Positions 39,801-47,775 are shown, counted from the stretch's first letter. The stretch is DNA of 64,000 bases from Chiayiivirga flava (GCF_014202825.1 NZ_JACHHP010000004.1:248001-312000); one strand, 5' to 3'. A program made the numbers and translations. The notes: generated by a model from the letters alone, not told the origin.

Positions 39801-39901
39801 GCCTGATCTTCACGCTCGTGCTGATGCCGGCGCTGCTGCGCCTGCGCATGCAGCCACGCCGTTCCTCCCTTTCCTCGACCGCTGCAGGAGCACTGACATG
39901 A
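36824..39901 (+). CDS. RND efflux pump inner-membrane permease
   Basis: The 1025-residue protein has the HAE/MMPL-type RND layout: helix 1 near residues 12-32, a periplasmic porter loop, helices 2-7 (about 335-560), a second porter loop, and helices 8-12. It has MPLQLFPDIDRP, GMAFAVGMVMDAAIVVAENIVR (D402) and GFVMLLGMVINNAILLIAQT. One Asp of the AcrB D407/D408 relay is kept (D402) while the other is Ala, and the Lys940 position is Asn, as in several non-AcrB subgroups. The adaptor gene follows with an ATGA overlap, the reverse of the usual adaptor-first order. No TolC-type gene is next to it. Confidence 0.94.
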   Translation: MNLTDASLRNPVAVAVVVALVCAFGLLSLLRMPLQLFPDIDRPQLGIFTQWRAASPQEIEAELLEPLENVLQGLPGVTLMEGNANQGGAQVFLTFAVGTDMRAMLVDVLGRLNQLPPLPRDATPPTVQLLGGAGVDLTWYFVQQLPGTAGSIEDQQRFIEDQVVPRIQAVPGVASVEVNGIAPEELSIDLDLQRAAALGVSIPQVAQEAARANDISGGVFDAGRRQYTLRFAGRYSPQELGELILAWRDGQPVRLGDVAQISVKRPDKTFFVYQNGNPAIGLRIQREDGANVLSTLAGVKDVVDALRDGALAERGLGIAQSFDSGLFIRRAIGLLTGNLSLGVLLAVGCLWWFLRDRRATLLIAATIPVSLLATFIVLQLAGRNLNVISLAGMAFAVGMVMDAAIVVAENIVRLREGGLAPREAARIGTAQVGGALFASTVTTVAVFLPVLFMRDVEGQLFADLALTVSIAVAVSLLVAVTVLPAAAGGWLKGRHLAALDAPAFPRTTRWLMRSTATRRRQVGWIAALVVLPCAVAWLALPRLDYLPSVKRAAIDVFFNFPPSMGPATVDREIGSVLLERMAPYMRGDRQPQLKNWYLQLWPGGGTIGARVEDESRIGELERILRDEIIVGFPDTRAFAAEGTLFGGFGGSARAIAIHLQSTDLDALALAAETGRAHLQRRFPGANVQAVPNPDGAGPELRVTPNDRRLAEAGWNRGDIGGIVRTLGDGQWLGEHFDGENRLPIILRAGGWDAPEQLGAVPLATPRAGVLPLAELATLATTLAPSQLRRIDQRRSVTLTVDPPDTISLEEALAILDDEIVPELRSLLPADANIRLAGSADRLDEVSTTMGTNFLLALLVLFLLMTALFKSLRDSAYVMLALPMAVCGGVLGLRALDLFAPQPLDLLSMIGFVMLLGMVINNAILLIAQTRLAQSDGLEIDAAVEQALSQRLRPILVGALTGVVGALPMAVSPGPGAAIYRGLAAVTVGGVGLSLIFTLVLMPALLRLRMQPRRSSLSSTAAGALT

Positions 39902-41007
39902 GCCGCACGATGCGCTACGGATGGTGGTTGACGGCAACGCTGGTGGCCGGTGGCGTGGCGCTGGCGGGCATCGACGCCGTCGCGCAGGCGCCGGCGGCGG
40001 CCGCCGACGCCACGCCGCCCGCGCCGGTCGGCGTGGCGCTGGCCGAGCGCGCGACGTTTGCGCCGCAGCTGTGGGTGCCGGCGAGCGTCGTCGGGCACGA
40101 CGATGCGCGCGTGGCGAGCGAGCAGGACGGCCGCGTGATCTCGGTCGCGCCGATCGGCGACTGGGTCGAGCGCGGCGGCGCCCTGGCGCGGCTGGACGAC
40201 AGCCTGCTGCGGCTGCAGGAACGCCGCAACGCGGCCGACATCGCACGCATCGAAGCGCAGCTCGAGTACGCCCGCAGCCAGGAGACGCGCCTGGCCACCC
40301 TGGTGCAGCGCGCCAGCATCGCCGGTGCGCAGCTCGACGAGGCACGCGCGCAACGCGGCGTGCTCGAGCAACAGCTCGCGAGCGCGCGTGTGGAACGCGA
40401 CGAGACCCGTCTGCGCCTGCGCAACAGCACGGTGCGCGCGCCATTCGCCGGCACCGTGGCGGAACGTTTCGTGCAGCCGGGCGAATACCTCGTGCCCGGT
40501 GCGCCGGTGGTGCGTCTGGTCGACACCCGCACCCTCGAGGTGCGCGCGCGTGCGCCGGTGAACCTCGCCGGCCGGCTCGTGCCGGGCCAGCGCGTGACGC
40601 TGCGGCACGCGGACGGCGAGGCGCGCGAGGCGATCGTCGCGGTGGTGCCGGTGGGCGACGAAAGTTCGCGCCAGTTCGAGCTGCGCATCGCGCTCGCGGA
40701 GGCGCGCTGGCCGGTCGGTTCGGCGCTGCAGGTGGGGCTGCCGAGCGCGGACGCGCGCGAGGTGGTGGCGGTGCCGCGCGATGCGCTGATCCTGCGCGCG
40801 GACGAGACCTACGTCATGCGTATCGCCGCCGACGACACCGCGCAGCGCGTGGTGGTGGAAAGCGGCGACACGCTCGGCGATCTGGTCGAGGTCCGCGGCG
40901 ACATCGCGCCAGGCGACCGCCTCGTGGTACGCGGCGGCGAGCGCCTGCAGGCCGGGCAGCGGGTCCGCGTCGATCCGCCGCCGGCGGCGCTGGCAGCCAC
41001 GCACTAG
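39898..41007 (+). CDS. RND pump periplasmic adaptor (membrane fusion) protein
   Basis: The 369-residue protein has a signal peptide (about 1-30), a lipoyl/barrel-sandwich first half (ARVASEQDGRVISVAPIGDWVERGGALARLDD), and a coiled-coil hairpin (about 100-170). The second lipoyl half is RNSTVRAPFAGTVAERFVQPGEYLVPGAPVVRLVD, followed by a beta-barrel domain and a membrane-proximal domain (GDIAPGDRLVVRGGERLQAGQRV). It links the permease to an outer-membrane channel. The start overlaps the permease stop, with AGGAG eight bases upstream. No cysteine follows the signal, so it is not a lipoprotein. Confidence 0.94.
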   Translation: MSRTMRYGWWLTATLVAGGVALAGIDAVAQAPAAAADATPPAPVGVALAERATFAPQLWVPASVVGHDDARVASEQDGRVISVAPIGDWVERGGALARLDDSLLRLQERRNAADIARIEAQLEYARSQETRLATLVQRASIAGAQLDEARAQRGVLEQQLASARVERDETRLRLRNSTVRAPFAGTVAERFVQPGEYLVPGAPVVRLVDTRTLEVRARAPVNLAGRLVPGQRVTLRHADGEAREAIVAVVPVGDESSRQFELRIALAEARWPVGSALQVGLPSADAREVVAVPRDALILRADETYVMRIAADDTAQRVVVESGDTLGDLVEVRGDIAPGDRLVVRGGERLQAGQRVRVDPPPAALAATH

Positions 41008-41104
41008 CGACGGCCGCGTTCGGCCCGGCTGGCTGGCGGGGCGGGCAGGCACGGGCGCACCGTCCGAGGCGCCGCCGACGGCTCCTCGCGCACGCGGCAC
41101 CGCC

Positions 41105-42889
41105 TCAGCGGATGCGTCCCTTGCGCTGCCCGAACAGCATCGTCACGTTGATGCGGCGGTTCTCGTAGCCGTCGCGGAAGCGGATCGTGTCGGTGCGATG
41201 GAACAGGTCCGAGTCGAACAGCACGGCGCGGTTTTGGCGGTACGGCACGCGCACGGCCTGCGCGCCGCTGCGCTGCAGGAATTGCTGGATGCGGGCCTGG
41301 CCGGCTGCGCTGGAGGTGTTGAATTCGTCGAAGCTCCACTCCGGCGGCGCGGCCATGTCCCACACCACGAGGCCGCCGCTCGCCGGATCGAGATTGGCAT
41401 CGTCGGGCGTGAGCCAGAAGTTGAGATTCACCGCGGCGATGTCGGCATGCAGTTCGATGCCGTCGAGCGTGCTGTCGTACTTGAACGCCCACAGCTGCGT
41501 GAGCGGATAGTCCTTGAAGATGTTCGGCAGCGCGCGGCGCAGATCCTCGGCGATCTGCAGCAGCAGCGGCGCGGCGAAGCCGTCCTCGAAAAACGCGCCG
41601 AGATAGCCGTTAGCGTGATGGAAATCGAACCAGAACGTCGACTCCATGCAATAGCGGCGCAGCGCGGCGAGCGCCTCGGGGCGCAGCAGGTTGTCGATCC
41701 ACGTGATGCCGGGGGCGCGATCGAAATAATCGCGTTCGATCGCGGCGCCGTCGAGCCCGGGATCGAGCGCGCCGCCGGGCAACGCCGGTGCGGGGGCGAG
41801 ATGGTGCAGGCGGTTGTAGCGTCCGGCCAGATCGCGCAGCAGCGGCGCGGGCAGGTCGACGGTGTCCGGCGCACGCGCCGTCGGCGGCAGGCGCGCGAGG
41901 GCATCCTCGTGCGCTGCGCGCAGGGCGGCGGCCTGCGCCAGCACCTTGCCGCGTTCGAGGTGGGCGAACTGTTCGATATCGTGACGCAGCTTGGCACGCG
42001 AGGTGCGGCGCAGTTCGCGCATGCCTGCGTGCGGATTGTCGATCCCCGGCGCGAAGCGCACCGTGGCGGCCGCGGCAAGATCGACGGCCGCCTCGGCGAG
42101 GCGGTTCTGCATCTGGTGCAGCAGGCCGCGCGCCTTGCGCGTGTCGGCGTGATGCGGGTCCAGGGCGAGCGCGTGTTCGCAGGCGTCAGCGGATTCGTCG
42201 AGCCGGCCGAGCCGGCGCAGGGCGTGTGCGCGCTGCAGGTGCGCCTCGATCCGGTCGGGCTGCAGACGGCATGCCGCGTCGGCCTGCTCCAGCGCCTCGG
42301 GAAACGCGCCGGCGTCATACAGCTGCGCTGCCAATGCGACGGCGGTGGCAGCATCGTCCGGCCGCAGCGCGCGTGCGCGGCGCAATGCGATTTCGGCTGC
42401 CAGCAACTGGCCGCGCGCGTGTTCCACCTGGCCCAGGCGCAGCCACGCCTGGGCCTGCGCAGGCGCCAGCGCAACACAGCGGTTGAGCGCCGCGGCGGCC
42501 TCGGCGTGGCGGTTCAGGGCGAGCAGGATCAGGGCGCGGTTGTAGTGGCCGTCGGCATGCTGCGGGGCGAGCGCGAGCGCGCGGTCGGCCGCGGCGAGCG
42601 CGGCCTCGTGGTCGCCCAGCCGCTGCAGGCAGAGCGACCAGTTCGCCTGCACCCCCGCGTCGGACGGAAGCCGGGCGGCCGCGCGCTGCAGCGGCTCGCG
42701 TGCGGCGGACGCGTCGTCCTCGGCGAGCGCGAGCAGACCGTGGAGGTACAGCGTGTGCGGGGCCTGTGCTGCGATGCCGTCGAGCAGTGCGAGTGCATTG
42801 CGCGCATCGTCGAACGCGCCGGACTGCAGTGCCCGCAGCACGCGCCGCTGGGCCTGCGAAACAGCGTCGTTGCTTGCCGTCTCGCTCAT
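41105..42889 (-). CDS. TPR protein with C-terminal 2OG-Fe(II) oxygenase domain
   Basis: The 594-residue cytoplasmic protein has about eight TPR-like helix pairs in residues 1-280 (for example AALAAADRALALAPQHADGHYNRALILLALNRHAEAAAALNRCVALAP). A linker of about 100 residues follows, then a dioxygenase-type domain. Iron ligands appear as H481 and D483 (ELHADIAAVN) and H564 (LFHRTD), with a following Arg for 2-oxoglutarate (DGYENRRINVTMLF). Such proteins hydroxylate macromolecules or small substrates; the substrate is unknown. The ATG overlaps the stop of the PPK2 gene upstream, so translation is coupled to it, an association I do not recognise. Confidence 0.85.
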   Translation of the reverse strand: MSETASNDAVSQAQRRVLRALQSGAFDDARNALALLDGIAAQAPHTLYLHGLLALAEDDASAAREPLQRAAARLPSDAGVQANWSLCLQRLGDHEAALAAADRALALAPQHADGHYNRALILLALNRHAEAAAALNRCVALAPAQAQAWLRLGQVEHARGQLLAAEIALRRARALRPDDAATAVALAAQLYDAGAFPEALEQADAACRLQPDRIEAHLQRAHALRRLGRLDESADACEHALALDPHHADTRKARGLLHQMQNRLAEAAVDLAAAATVRFAPGIDNPHAGMRELRRTSRAKLRHDIEQFAHLERGKVLAQAAALRAAHEDALARLPPTARAPDTVDLPAPLLRDLAGRYNRLHHLAPAPALPGGALDPGLDGAAIERDYFDRAPGITWIDNLLRPEALAALRRYCMESTFWFDFHHANGYLGAFFEDGFAAPLLLQIAEDLRRALPNIFKDYPLTQLWAFKYDSTLDGIELHADIAAVNLNFWLTPDDANLDPASGGLVVWDMAAPPEWSFDEFNTSSAAGQARIQQFLQRSGAQAVRVPYRQNRAVLFDSDLFHRTDTIRFRDGYENRRINVTMLFGQRKGRIR

Positions 42890-43665
42890 CGCTTGCCTGC
42901 GGCCGGAAAGTCCGGAATCGGTTTGAGCACGGCGAATTTCTCCTTCCTCGGTCGCGCCGGCAGCGGCGGCAGCACCACCGGGGTCTCCGGCACCGAGCAG
43001 TCGGGCAGGCGGTCGAGCAGGTTGCGGATGAGGGTGAGGCGACCGCGTTTCTGGTCGTTGAAGTTCACCAGCGTCCACGGCGCATGGCGGGAGTGGGTGG
43101 CCTCCAGCATCGCATCGCGCGCGACGCCGTACTCGGCATACTTCTCGCGCGATTTGAGGTCCACCGGCGACAGTTTCCAGCGCTTGAGCGGGTCCTGCGC
43201 GCGCTCGGCAAAGCGTTCTTCCTGCTCCGCCTGGTCCACGGTCAGCCAGTACTTGAACAGCAGGATGCCGTCGTCGATCAGCATGCGTTCGAACGTCGGC
43301 ACCTGCTTGAGGAAGGCTTCGTACTGCGCCTGGGTGCAGTAGCCCATCACCTTTTCGACCCCTGCGCGGTTGTACCAGCTGCGGTCGAACAGCGAGATCT
43401 CGCCGGCCGCAGGCAGGTGCGGGACGTAGCGCTGGAAGTACCACTGCGTCTGCTGCCGTTCCGACGGCCGCGGCAACGCCACGATATGGCAGGTACGCGG
43501 GTTCAGCCCGTCGGCGATGGCGCCGATGACGCCACCCTTGCCGGCCGTGTCGCGGCCTTCGAACAGCACCACCAGGCGGCGCCCGGTGTGCTGCAGCCAG
43601 CGGTGCATCTGCACCAGCTCCTCGCGCATCGGGTCGAGGGCGGCTTCGTAGTCCTTGCGCTTCAT
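42886..43665 (-). CDS. ppk2: Polyphosphate kinase 2
   Basis: The 259-residue enzyme is a single-domain class I PPK2, which transfers phosphate between polyphosphate and nucleotides. Walker A is FEGRDTAGKGG (36-45) and Walker B is SLFDRSWYNR (D94). Additional family text includes HIVALPRPSERQQTQWYFQRY, the lid region (ERAQDPLKRWKLSPVDLKSREKYAEY) and PWTLVNFNDQKRGRLTLIRNLLDRL. It probably phosphorylates NDPs or runs in reverse. The TPR/2OG-oxygenase gene begins inside its stop codon. Confidence 0.97.
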   Translation of the reverse strand: MKRKDYEAALDPMREELVQMHRWLQHTGRRLVVLFEGRDTAGKGGVIGAIADGLNPRTCHIVALPRPSERQQTQWYFQRYVPHLPAAGEISLFDRSWYNRAGVEKVMGYCTQAQYEAFLKQVPTFERMLIDDGILLFKYWLTVDQAEQEERFAERAQDPLKRWKLSPVDLKSREKYAEYGVARDAMLEATHSRHAPWTLVNFNDQKRGRLTLIRNLLDRLPDCSVPETPVVLPPLPARPRKEKFAVLKPIPDFPAAGKR

Positions 43666-43768
43666 CGGCGGGCCTGCGGCGGAAAGGCGCCTAGTGTCGC
43701 CGAAGCGTCCCCGTGCCGCGACTGCGTGCCGGCGCGCGTGTGGCCCCCCGTGCGGCTGTGCGGCGCGC

Positions 43769-44767
43769 TCAGTTGCGCGTGCGTGCCGCGTGCGGGGCCT
43801 CGTCGTGCAGCCGCTTCCAGGCGCGCCGCAGCTGGCGCGCGGAGCCGAACCCGCAGCGCTCGGCCACGCGATCCATGTCCAGCCGCGTCTGCGCGATGAG
43901 TTCGCGCGCCAGCGCCACGCGCAGGCGGTTGATGTAGTCCGGCAGCCCCATGCCGGCGTGCTCGTTGAACAGGCGCGACAGGTGCCGCGGACTGGCGCCG
44001 GCCACATGCGCCAGCGCCGTCAGCGTCCACGGTCGCGCCGGCGCCTGCGCGATGGCATCCTGCACGCGGTGCACCGCCGGGTGCAGGTGGTTGCGGCCGT
44101 CGAGCCAGTGCGAGTGCTGCGGATCGCTGCCGCCGCGGCGCGCGTACACCACGAGGTGGCGCGCGACCGCCGCCGCGCACGCGGGCCCGGCCTGCCGTGC
44201 GACGAGGTGCAGCATGAGATCGACGCCGGAGGTGACGCCCGCGCTGCTCCAGCGCTCGTTTTCTCCGACGTACAGGCGGTTGTCGAGCACCTTGGCGGCC
44301 GGCGCCAGCGCCGCCAGTGCGTCGATGCAGGCGTGGTGGGTGGTGCACGCGATCCCGTCGAGCAGGCCGGCGCGCGCGGCCAGCAGCGCCCCCGAGCAGA
44401 TCGAGGCGAGCGTGTGGCCGGCGCGCACGCTGTTGTGCAGCCACGCCACGATTCGCGCCTCGTCGGCCGCGTCGCGCGCGGCGTCCGCGGTGGACGACGC
44501 AAACGCCACGTCGTCCACCGCGCCGGAGACGACCACGAGGGCGCCGTCCGGCAAGGCGGCGGGCAGCGGCGCGATCCCGTCGAGCACCAGGCCGATCGAA
44601 CTGGTGACGCGGGCGGCCGGACCCACCCATGCGATGTCGAATCGCACCGCGTGCTGCAGGCGGTTCGCCACGCGCAGCACCTCGATCGGACCGGCCACGT
44701 CGAGCAGCAGGGTGCGCGGCGGCAGCACCACCGTCACCGGGATCGCGCGCGGCGCGTGCGCCGTCAT
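43769..44767 (-). CDS. GlxA-type transcriptional regulator (DJ-1/PfpI plus AraC)
   Basis: The 332-residue protein has an N-terminal DJ-1/PfpI-like domain (about 10-185) with the nucleophile-elbow region SICSGALLAARAGLLDG and CTTHHACIDAL. A C-terminal AraC helix-turn-helix (about 225-325) follows, with ALAHVAGASPRHLSRLFNEHAGMGLPDYINRLRVALARELI and ERCGFGSARQLRRAWKRL. GlxA-like regulators activate neighbouring catabolic genes; the inducer here is unknown. Its ATG overlaps the stop of the isochorismatase-like gene, so it is co-expressed with it and probably controls it. Confidence 0.95.
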   Translation of the reverse strand: MTAHAPRAIPVTVVLPPRTLLLDVAGPIEVLRVANRLQHAVRFDIAWVGPAARVTSSIGLVLDGIAPLPAALPDGALVVVSGAVDDVAFASSTADAARDAADEARIVAWLHNSVRAGHTLASICSGALLAARAGLLDGIACTTHHACIDALAALAPAAKVLDNRLYVGENERWSSAGVTSGVDLMLHLVARQAGPACAAAVARHLVVYARRGGSDPQHSHWLDGRNHLHPAVHRVQDAIAQAPARPWTLTALAHVAGASPRHLSRLFNEHAGMGLPDYINRLRVALARELIAQTRLDMDRVAERCGFGSARQLRRAWKRLHDEAPHAARTRN

Positions 44768-45318
44768 GCGCGCGGCAGCGCCAGCGCCTCGCCCACGTCC
44801 ACGATGCGCGCGAAGCGTCCGTCGAGCACCAGTTCGGTACGCGCGCGGATCTCCGCCGCGCTCCAGCGCCGGCCGTCGCGCGCGGTCATCGCGAAGGTCA
44901 GCGTCGCTTCCGACACGAAGTCCACCGCGTAGCCGCTGTCGGATGCATGCCGCGCTGTCGTTTCGCAGCACTGCTCGGTGCGGATGCCCGAGACCAGCAG
45001 GCGCCGGATGCCGCGTTCGGTCAGCCAGATGCCGAGCCCGCTGCCGGCGAGCGCGCTGTGGCGCGTCTTGTGGAACACCGCGTCCGGTGTAAAGGCGAGC
45101 GGCGCCAGCGTCCGCACGTGGCCCGACGCCAATGAGAAGGCGCCGTCGGGTTCGACGTGGAAGATCTGCACCACGGGGATGCCGCCGGCCCGGGCGCCGT
45201 CGATCAGCGCCTGCTGGCGGTCGAAATACGCCACCGTGTCGTCGCCCGACCAGTAGTCGCGGTGGCGGAAGGATTCCTGCGCGTCGATGACGATCAGGGC
45301 GGTCTGGGCTGCGTGCAT
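44764..45318 (-). CDS. Isochorismatase-family cysteine hydrolase
   Basis: The 184-residue protein has the catalytic triad of the cysteine hydrolase superfamily: D (ALIVIDAQESF), K (FHKTRHSA) and C (GIRTEQCCETTARHA). Substrates in this superfamily are varied (nicotinamide, isochorismate, ureidoacrylate and others), so the reaction cannot be named. Its coupling to a GlxA-type regulator suggests an inducible catabolic or detoxification pathway. ATG 45318 begins at MHAAQTALIVIDAQ and is preferred over upstream frame extensions. Confidence 0.93.
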   Translation of the reverse strand: MHAAQTALIVIDAQESFRHRDYWSGDDTVAYFDRQQALIDGARAGGIPVVQIFHVEPDGAFSLASGHVRTLAPLAFTPDAVFHKTRHSALAGSGLGIWLTERGIRRLLVSGIRTEQCCETTARHASDSGYAVDFVSEATLTFAMTARDGRRWSAAEIRARTELVLDGRFARIVDVGEALALPRA

Positions 45319-45460
45319 GCGGCGCTCCGGTGGCTGGGTGCGGAGCACGATACGTGGCGGCGCATCGCGACGGGAGGCCGGCAGCCGACCAATACCGGAC
45401 ACATTCCGCCATCCGCTGCAGGCGCCCGGCGCGGCGCCTGCCGGCACCGCCGCGCGGGCG

Positions 45461-45907
45461 TCAGCCCGCCAGCCGCTTCCTGATCAGCGCCGAGACCTGA
45501 CCCATGTCGGCCTGGCCGGCGAGTGCCGGCTTCAGCACGCCCATCAGCTTGCCCATGTCGGCCGGACCGGTGGCACCGGTGCTGGCGATGGCGGCATCGA
45601 TATGGGCCAGGATTGCGGACTCGTCGAGCTTGGCCGGCAGGTAGGCGTCGATGACGCCGATCTCGTAGCGCTCGACGGCGGCGAGGTCTTCGCGTGCGGC
45701 AGCCTCGTACTGGCTCACCGAGTCGCGACGCTGCTTGACCATCTTTTCCAGCACGGCCAGCACGGCGGCGTCATCGAGCTCGATGCGTTCGTCCACCTCG
45801 CGCTGCTTGATCGCCGCGAGCACCAGCCGGATCACGCCGAGGCGATCCTTGTCGCCGCCCTTCATCGCGGCCTTCATGTCGTCGGTGAGCTGCTGCTTGA
45901 GCGTCAT
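45461..45907 (-). CDS. GatB/YqeY domain protein
   Basis: The 148-residue cytoplasmic protein is a complete YqeY: MTLKQQLTDDMKAAMKGGDKDRLGVIRLVLAAIKQREVDE, EKMVKQRRDSVSQYEAAAREDLAAVERYEI, DMGKLMGVLKPALAGQADMGQVSALIRK. The family shares the tail domain of GatB and may bind tRNA; its role is not settled. It follows rpsU on the same strand. In Xanthomonas the next genes would be dnaG and rpoD, but here they are replaced by the isochorismatase-like gene. Confidence 0.95.
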   Translation of the reverse strand: MTLKQQLTDDMKAAMKGGDKDRLGVIRLVLAAIKQREVDERIELDDAAVLAVLEKMVKQRRDSVSQYEAAAREDLAAVERYEIGVIDAYLPAKLDESAILAHIDAAIASTGATGPADMGKLMGVLKPALAGQADMGQVSALIRKRLAG

Positions 45908-45991
45908 GGGTGGATCCTCGGACGGAATGGAGATGCGTGCTGGACGCCGTGCGCGACGGGCGGCCCGGAAACCGCGGCGACAAAAACGCAA

Positions 45992-46023
45992 AAAGCCGGC
46001 GGCGCGGGCGCGCGGCCGGCTTT
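45992..46023 (-). terminator. Rho-independent terminator of rpsU
   Basis: On the minus strand AAAGCCGGC pairs perfectly with GCCGGCTTT (9-bp stem) around a 14-base GC-rich loop and continues into TTTTTGCGTTTTTG. It lies 17 bases after the rpsU stop. Read-through into yqeY would have to pass it, so yqeY may be expressed less. Confidence 0.85.
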
Positions 46024-46040
46024 CGGGGAGCGCAACGCGC

Positions 46041-46256
46041 TCAGTACATGCGCTGCTTCTTGGTGATGTCGCGCCCGACGCGACGCAGGTGACGCTTCAC
46101 CGCGGCCGCCGCCTTGCGCTTGCGCTCCTGCGTGGGCTTCTCGTAGAACTCGCGCTTGCGGGTCTCGGCCAGCACGCCGGCCTTCTCGCAGGTGCGCTTG
46201 AAGCGGCGCAGGGCAAATTCGAACGGTTCGTTTTCGCGGACTTTGACGTTGGGCAT
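46041..46256 (-). CDS. rpsU: 30S ribosomal protein S21
   Basis: The 71-residue protein is complete S21: [59 protein letters not shown], ending KKQRMY. It is very rich in Arg and Lys and takes part in translation initiation on the 30S subunit. It is transcribed away from tsaD. A strong promoter (46307-46335) and a 14-base palindrome (46283-46296) precede it, and a terminator follows. Confidence 0.99.
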   Translation of the reverse strand: MPNVKVRENEPFEFALRRFKRTCEKAGVLAETRKREFYEKPTQERKRKAAAAVKRHLRRVGRDITKKQRMY

Positions 46257-46282
46257 GGACGCTCTCGGATGACAGAGTTCAA

Positions 46283-46296
46283 CCCGTCATGACGGG
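46283..46296. promoter_or_regulatory. Perfect palindrome in the rpsU leader
   Basis: CCCGTCATGACGGG is a perfect 14-base palindrome lying between the rpsU promoter and its start codon. It could be an operator for a dimeric repressor at the transcription start. It is too short and loop-free to be a good RNA hairpin by itself. Confidence 0.5.
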
Positions 46297-46306
46297 CGAG
46301 CCGCGT

Positions 46307-46335
46307 ATTGTACGGGCGGCGCCGGAGTGGTGCAA
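46307..46335 (-). promoter_or_regulatory. Strong sigma-70 promoter of rpsU
   Basis: On the minus strand TTGCAC (46330-46335) is followed after 17 bases by TACAAT (46307-46312). Transcription should begin near 46300, giving a leader of about 44 bases. This is the best promoter match I found in the window. Confidence 0.85.
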
Positions 46336-46507
46336 GGGCGGGGGGCAAGGGGGTGAAGAGGAGCGGCAAATGCGTGAAGGGCGCCGCCGGGGCGGCTTCT
46401 CACTCACCTCTCGCGCCTCTTCACCCGCTTCCCGCTGACAGCCCGCTTGCGTCCCGCCGCCGCGCCATCACCTATCCTAGTCAGCCCGCATCTGCCGTCG
46501 ACCCCCA

Positions 46508-47560
46508 ATGCGCATCCTAGGCATCGAAACCAGCTGCGACGAGACCGGAGTCGCCCTCTACGACACCGAGACAGGACTGCGGGCGCACGCGCTCTACAGC
46601 CAAGTCGCGCTGCATGCCCAGTACGGCGGCGTGGTGCCGGAGCTGGCCAGTCGCGATCACGTGCGCAAGTTGCTGCCGCTGGCGCGGCAGGTGCTGGCCG
46701 AGGCCGGGTTGTCGGTGGACGATCTGGACGGCGTGGCCTACACCGCCGGACCGGGGCTCGTCGGCGCCCTGCTCGTCGGTGCCGCCACCGGGCGCGCGCT
46801 GGCCTGGGCGCTCGGCAAGCCCGCCATCGGGGTGCACCACATGGAAGGACACCTGCTGGCGCCGCTGCTGGAGGCCGATCCGCCGCAGCCGCCGTTCGTG
46901 GCCCTGCTGGTGTCCGGAGGCCACTCGCAGCTGGTCGACGTGCGTGCCATCGGCGACTACGCGCTGCTGGGCGAAACCCTCGACGACGCCGCCGGCGAGG
47001 CCTTCGACAAGACCGCGAAGATGATGGGTCTGCCGTACCCCGGCGGCCCGCACCTGGCGAAGCTCGCCGCGTCCGGACGCGACGGCGCATTCCGCTTCTC
47101 CCGCCCGATGACCGACCGTCCGGGGCTGGATTTCAGTTTTTCCGGCCTCAAGACGCAGGTGTTGCTCGCGTGGCAGCAGTCCGATCAGGGCGACCAGACC
47201 CGCGCTGATGTCGCACGCGCGTTCGAGGAGGCGGTGATCGACACGCTCGTGATCAAATGCGAACGCGCCCTGCAGCAGACCGGCCGCCGCACCCTGGTGA
47301 TCGCCGGCGGCGTGGGCGCCAATCTGCGTCTGCGCGAACAGCTGGCCGCGCTGTCGCGCAGAAGCGGTGTGCGCGTGTGTTTCCCGCGCCCGATCTTCTG
47401 CACCGACAACGGCGCGATGATCGCGCTGGCCGGCGCGATCCGCCTGCAGGCGGGGCAGCACGAGGACACCGCCGTGCGCGTGATGCCGCGCTGGGACATG
47501 GCCGGGCTCGTGCCAGTGCGCGAAGCGGGTCGAGAGCGGGCAGGGGCGAAAAATGAGTGA
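46508..47560 (+). CDS. tsaD: tRNA N6-threonylcarbamoyladenosine transferase, TsaD
   Basis: The 350-residue protein is a full-length Kae1/YgjD/TsaD, which with TsaB, TsaE and TsaC makes t6A37 in tRNAs reading ANN codons. It has [15 protein letters not shown], the metal ligands H111 and H115 (HHMEGH), [39 protein letters not shown] and [13 protein letters not shown], and [17 protein letters not shown]. The divergent tsaD/rpsU arrangement is conserved in related bacteria. No clear promoter was found in the shared gap. Confidence 0.98.
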   Translation: MRILGIETSCDETGVALYDTETGLRAHALYSQVALHAQYGGVVPELASRDHVRKLLPLARQVLAEAGLSVDDLDGVAYTAGPGLVGALLVGAATGRALAWALGKPAIGVHHMEGHLLAPLLEADPPQPPFVALLVSGGHSQLVDVRAIGDYALLGETLDDAAGEAFDKTAKMMGLPYPGGPHLAKLAASGRDGAFRFSRPMTDRPGLDFSFSGLKTQVLLAWQQSDQGDQTRADVARAFEEAVIDTLVIKCERALQQTGRRTLVIAGGVGANLRLREQLAALSRRSGVRVCFPRPIFCTDNGAMIALAGAIRLQAGQHEDTAVRVMPRWDMAGLVPVREAGRERAGAKNE

Positions 47561-47679
47561 ACGGCCAACGGATCCTTCCCGAGCCGCCCGCAACACGCGC
47601 ACTCTGTTTTATCGCTTCTCTCCACGCGGCCGAGCGAACGCCCGGCCACGCAAACATTGCCACCCGCGCTAAGCTCTCT

Positions 47680-47749
47680 CCCGATTCCCGATTCCCGATT
47701 CCCGATTCCCGATTCCCGATTCCCGATTCCCGATTCCCGATTCCCGATC
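47680..47749. repeat. Heptamer tandem repeat (CCCGATT)n
   Basis: Nine perfect CCCGATT heptamers and one near-perfect unit fill 47680-47749. The array ends 26 bases upstream of the folB start, in the gap after tsaD. A length change here could alter folB expression. The second array, at 29834-29885, has a related unit (TCCCGAA). Confidence 0.95.
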
Positions 47750-47775
47750 CAATCCACTCTCCACCCGGCGCGCGC

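Noticed and set aside
36521-40444. 1307-residue open frame antisense to the RND pump
   Set aside because: It is an Arg/His/Gln-rich reading of the opposite strand of a well-supported permease. Such long antisense frames are expected at about 70% GC.
47680-47749. CRISPR array
   Set aside because: The repeat unit is 7 bases with no spacers, so it is a simple tandem repeat.
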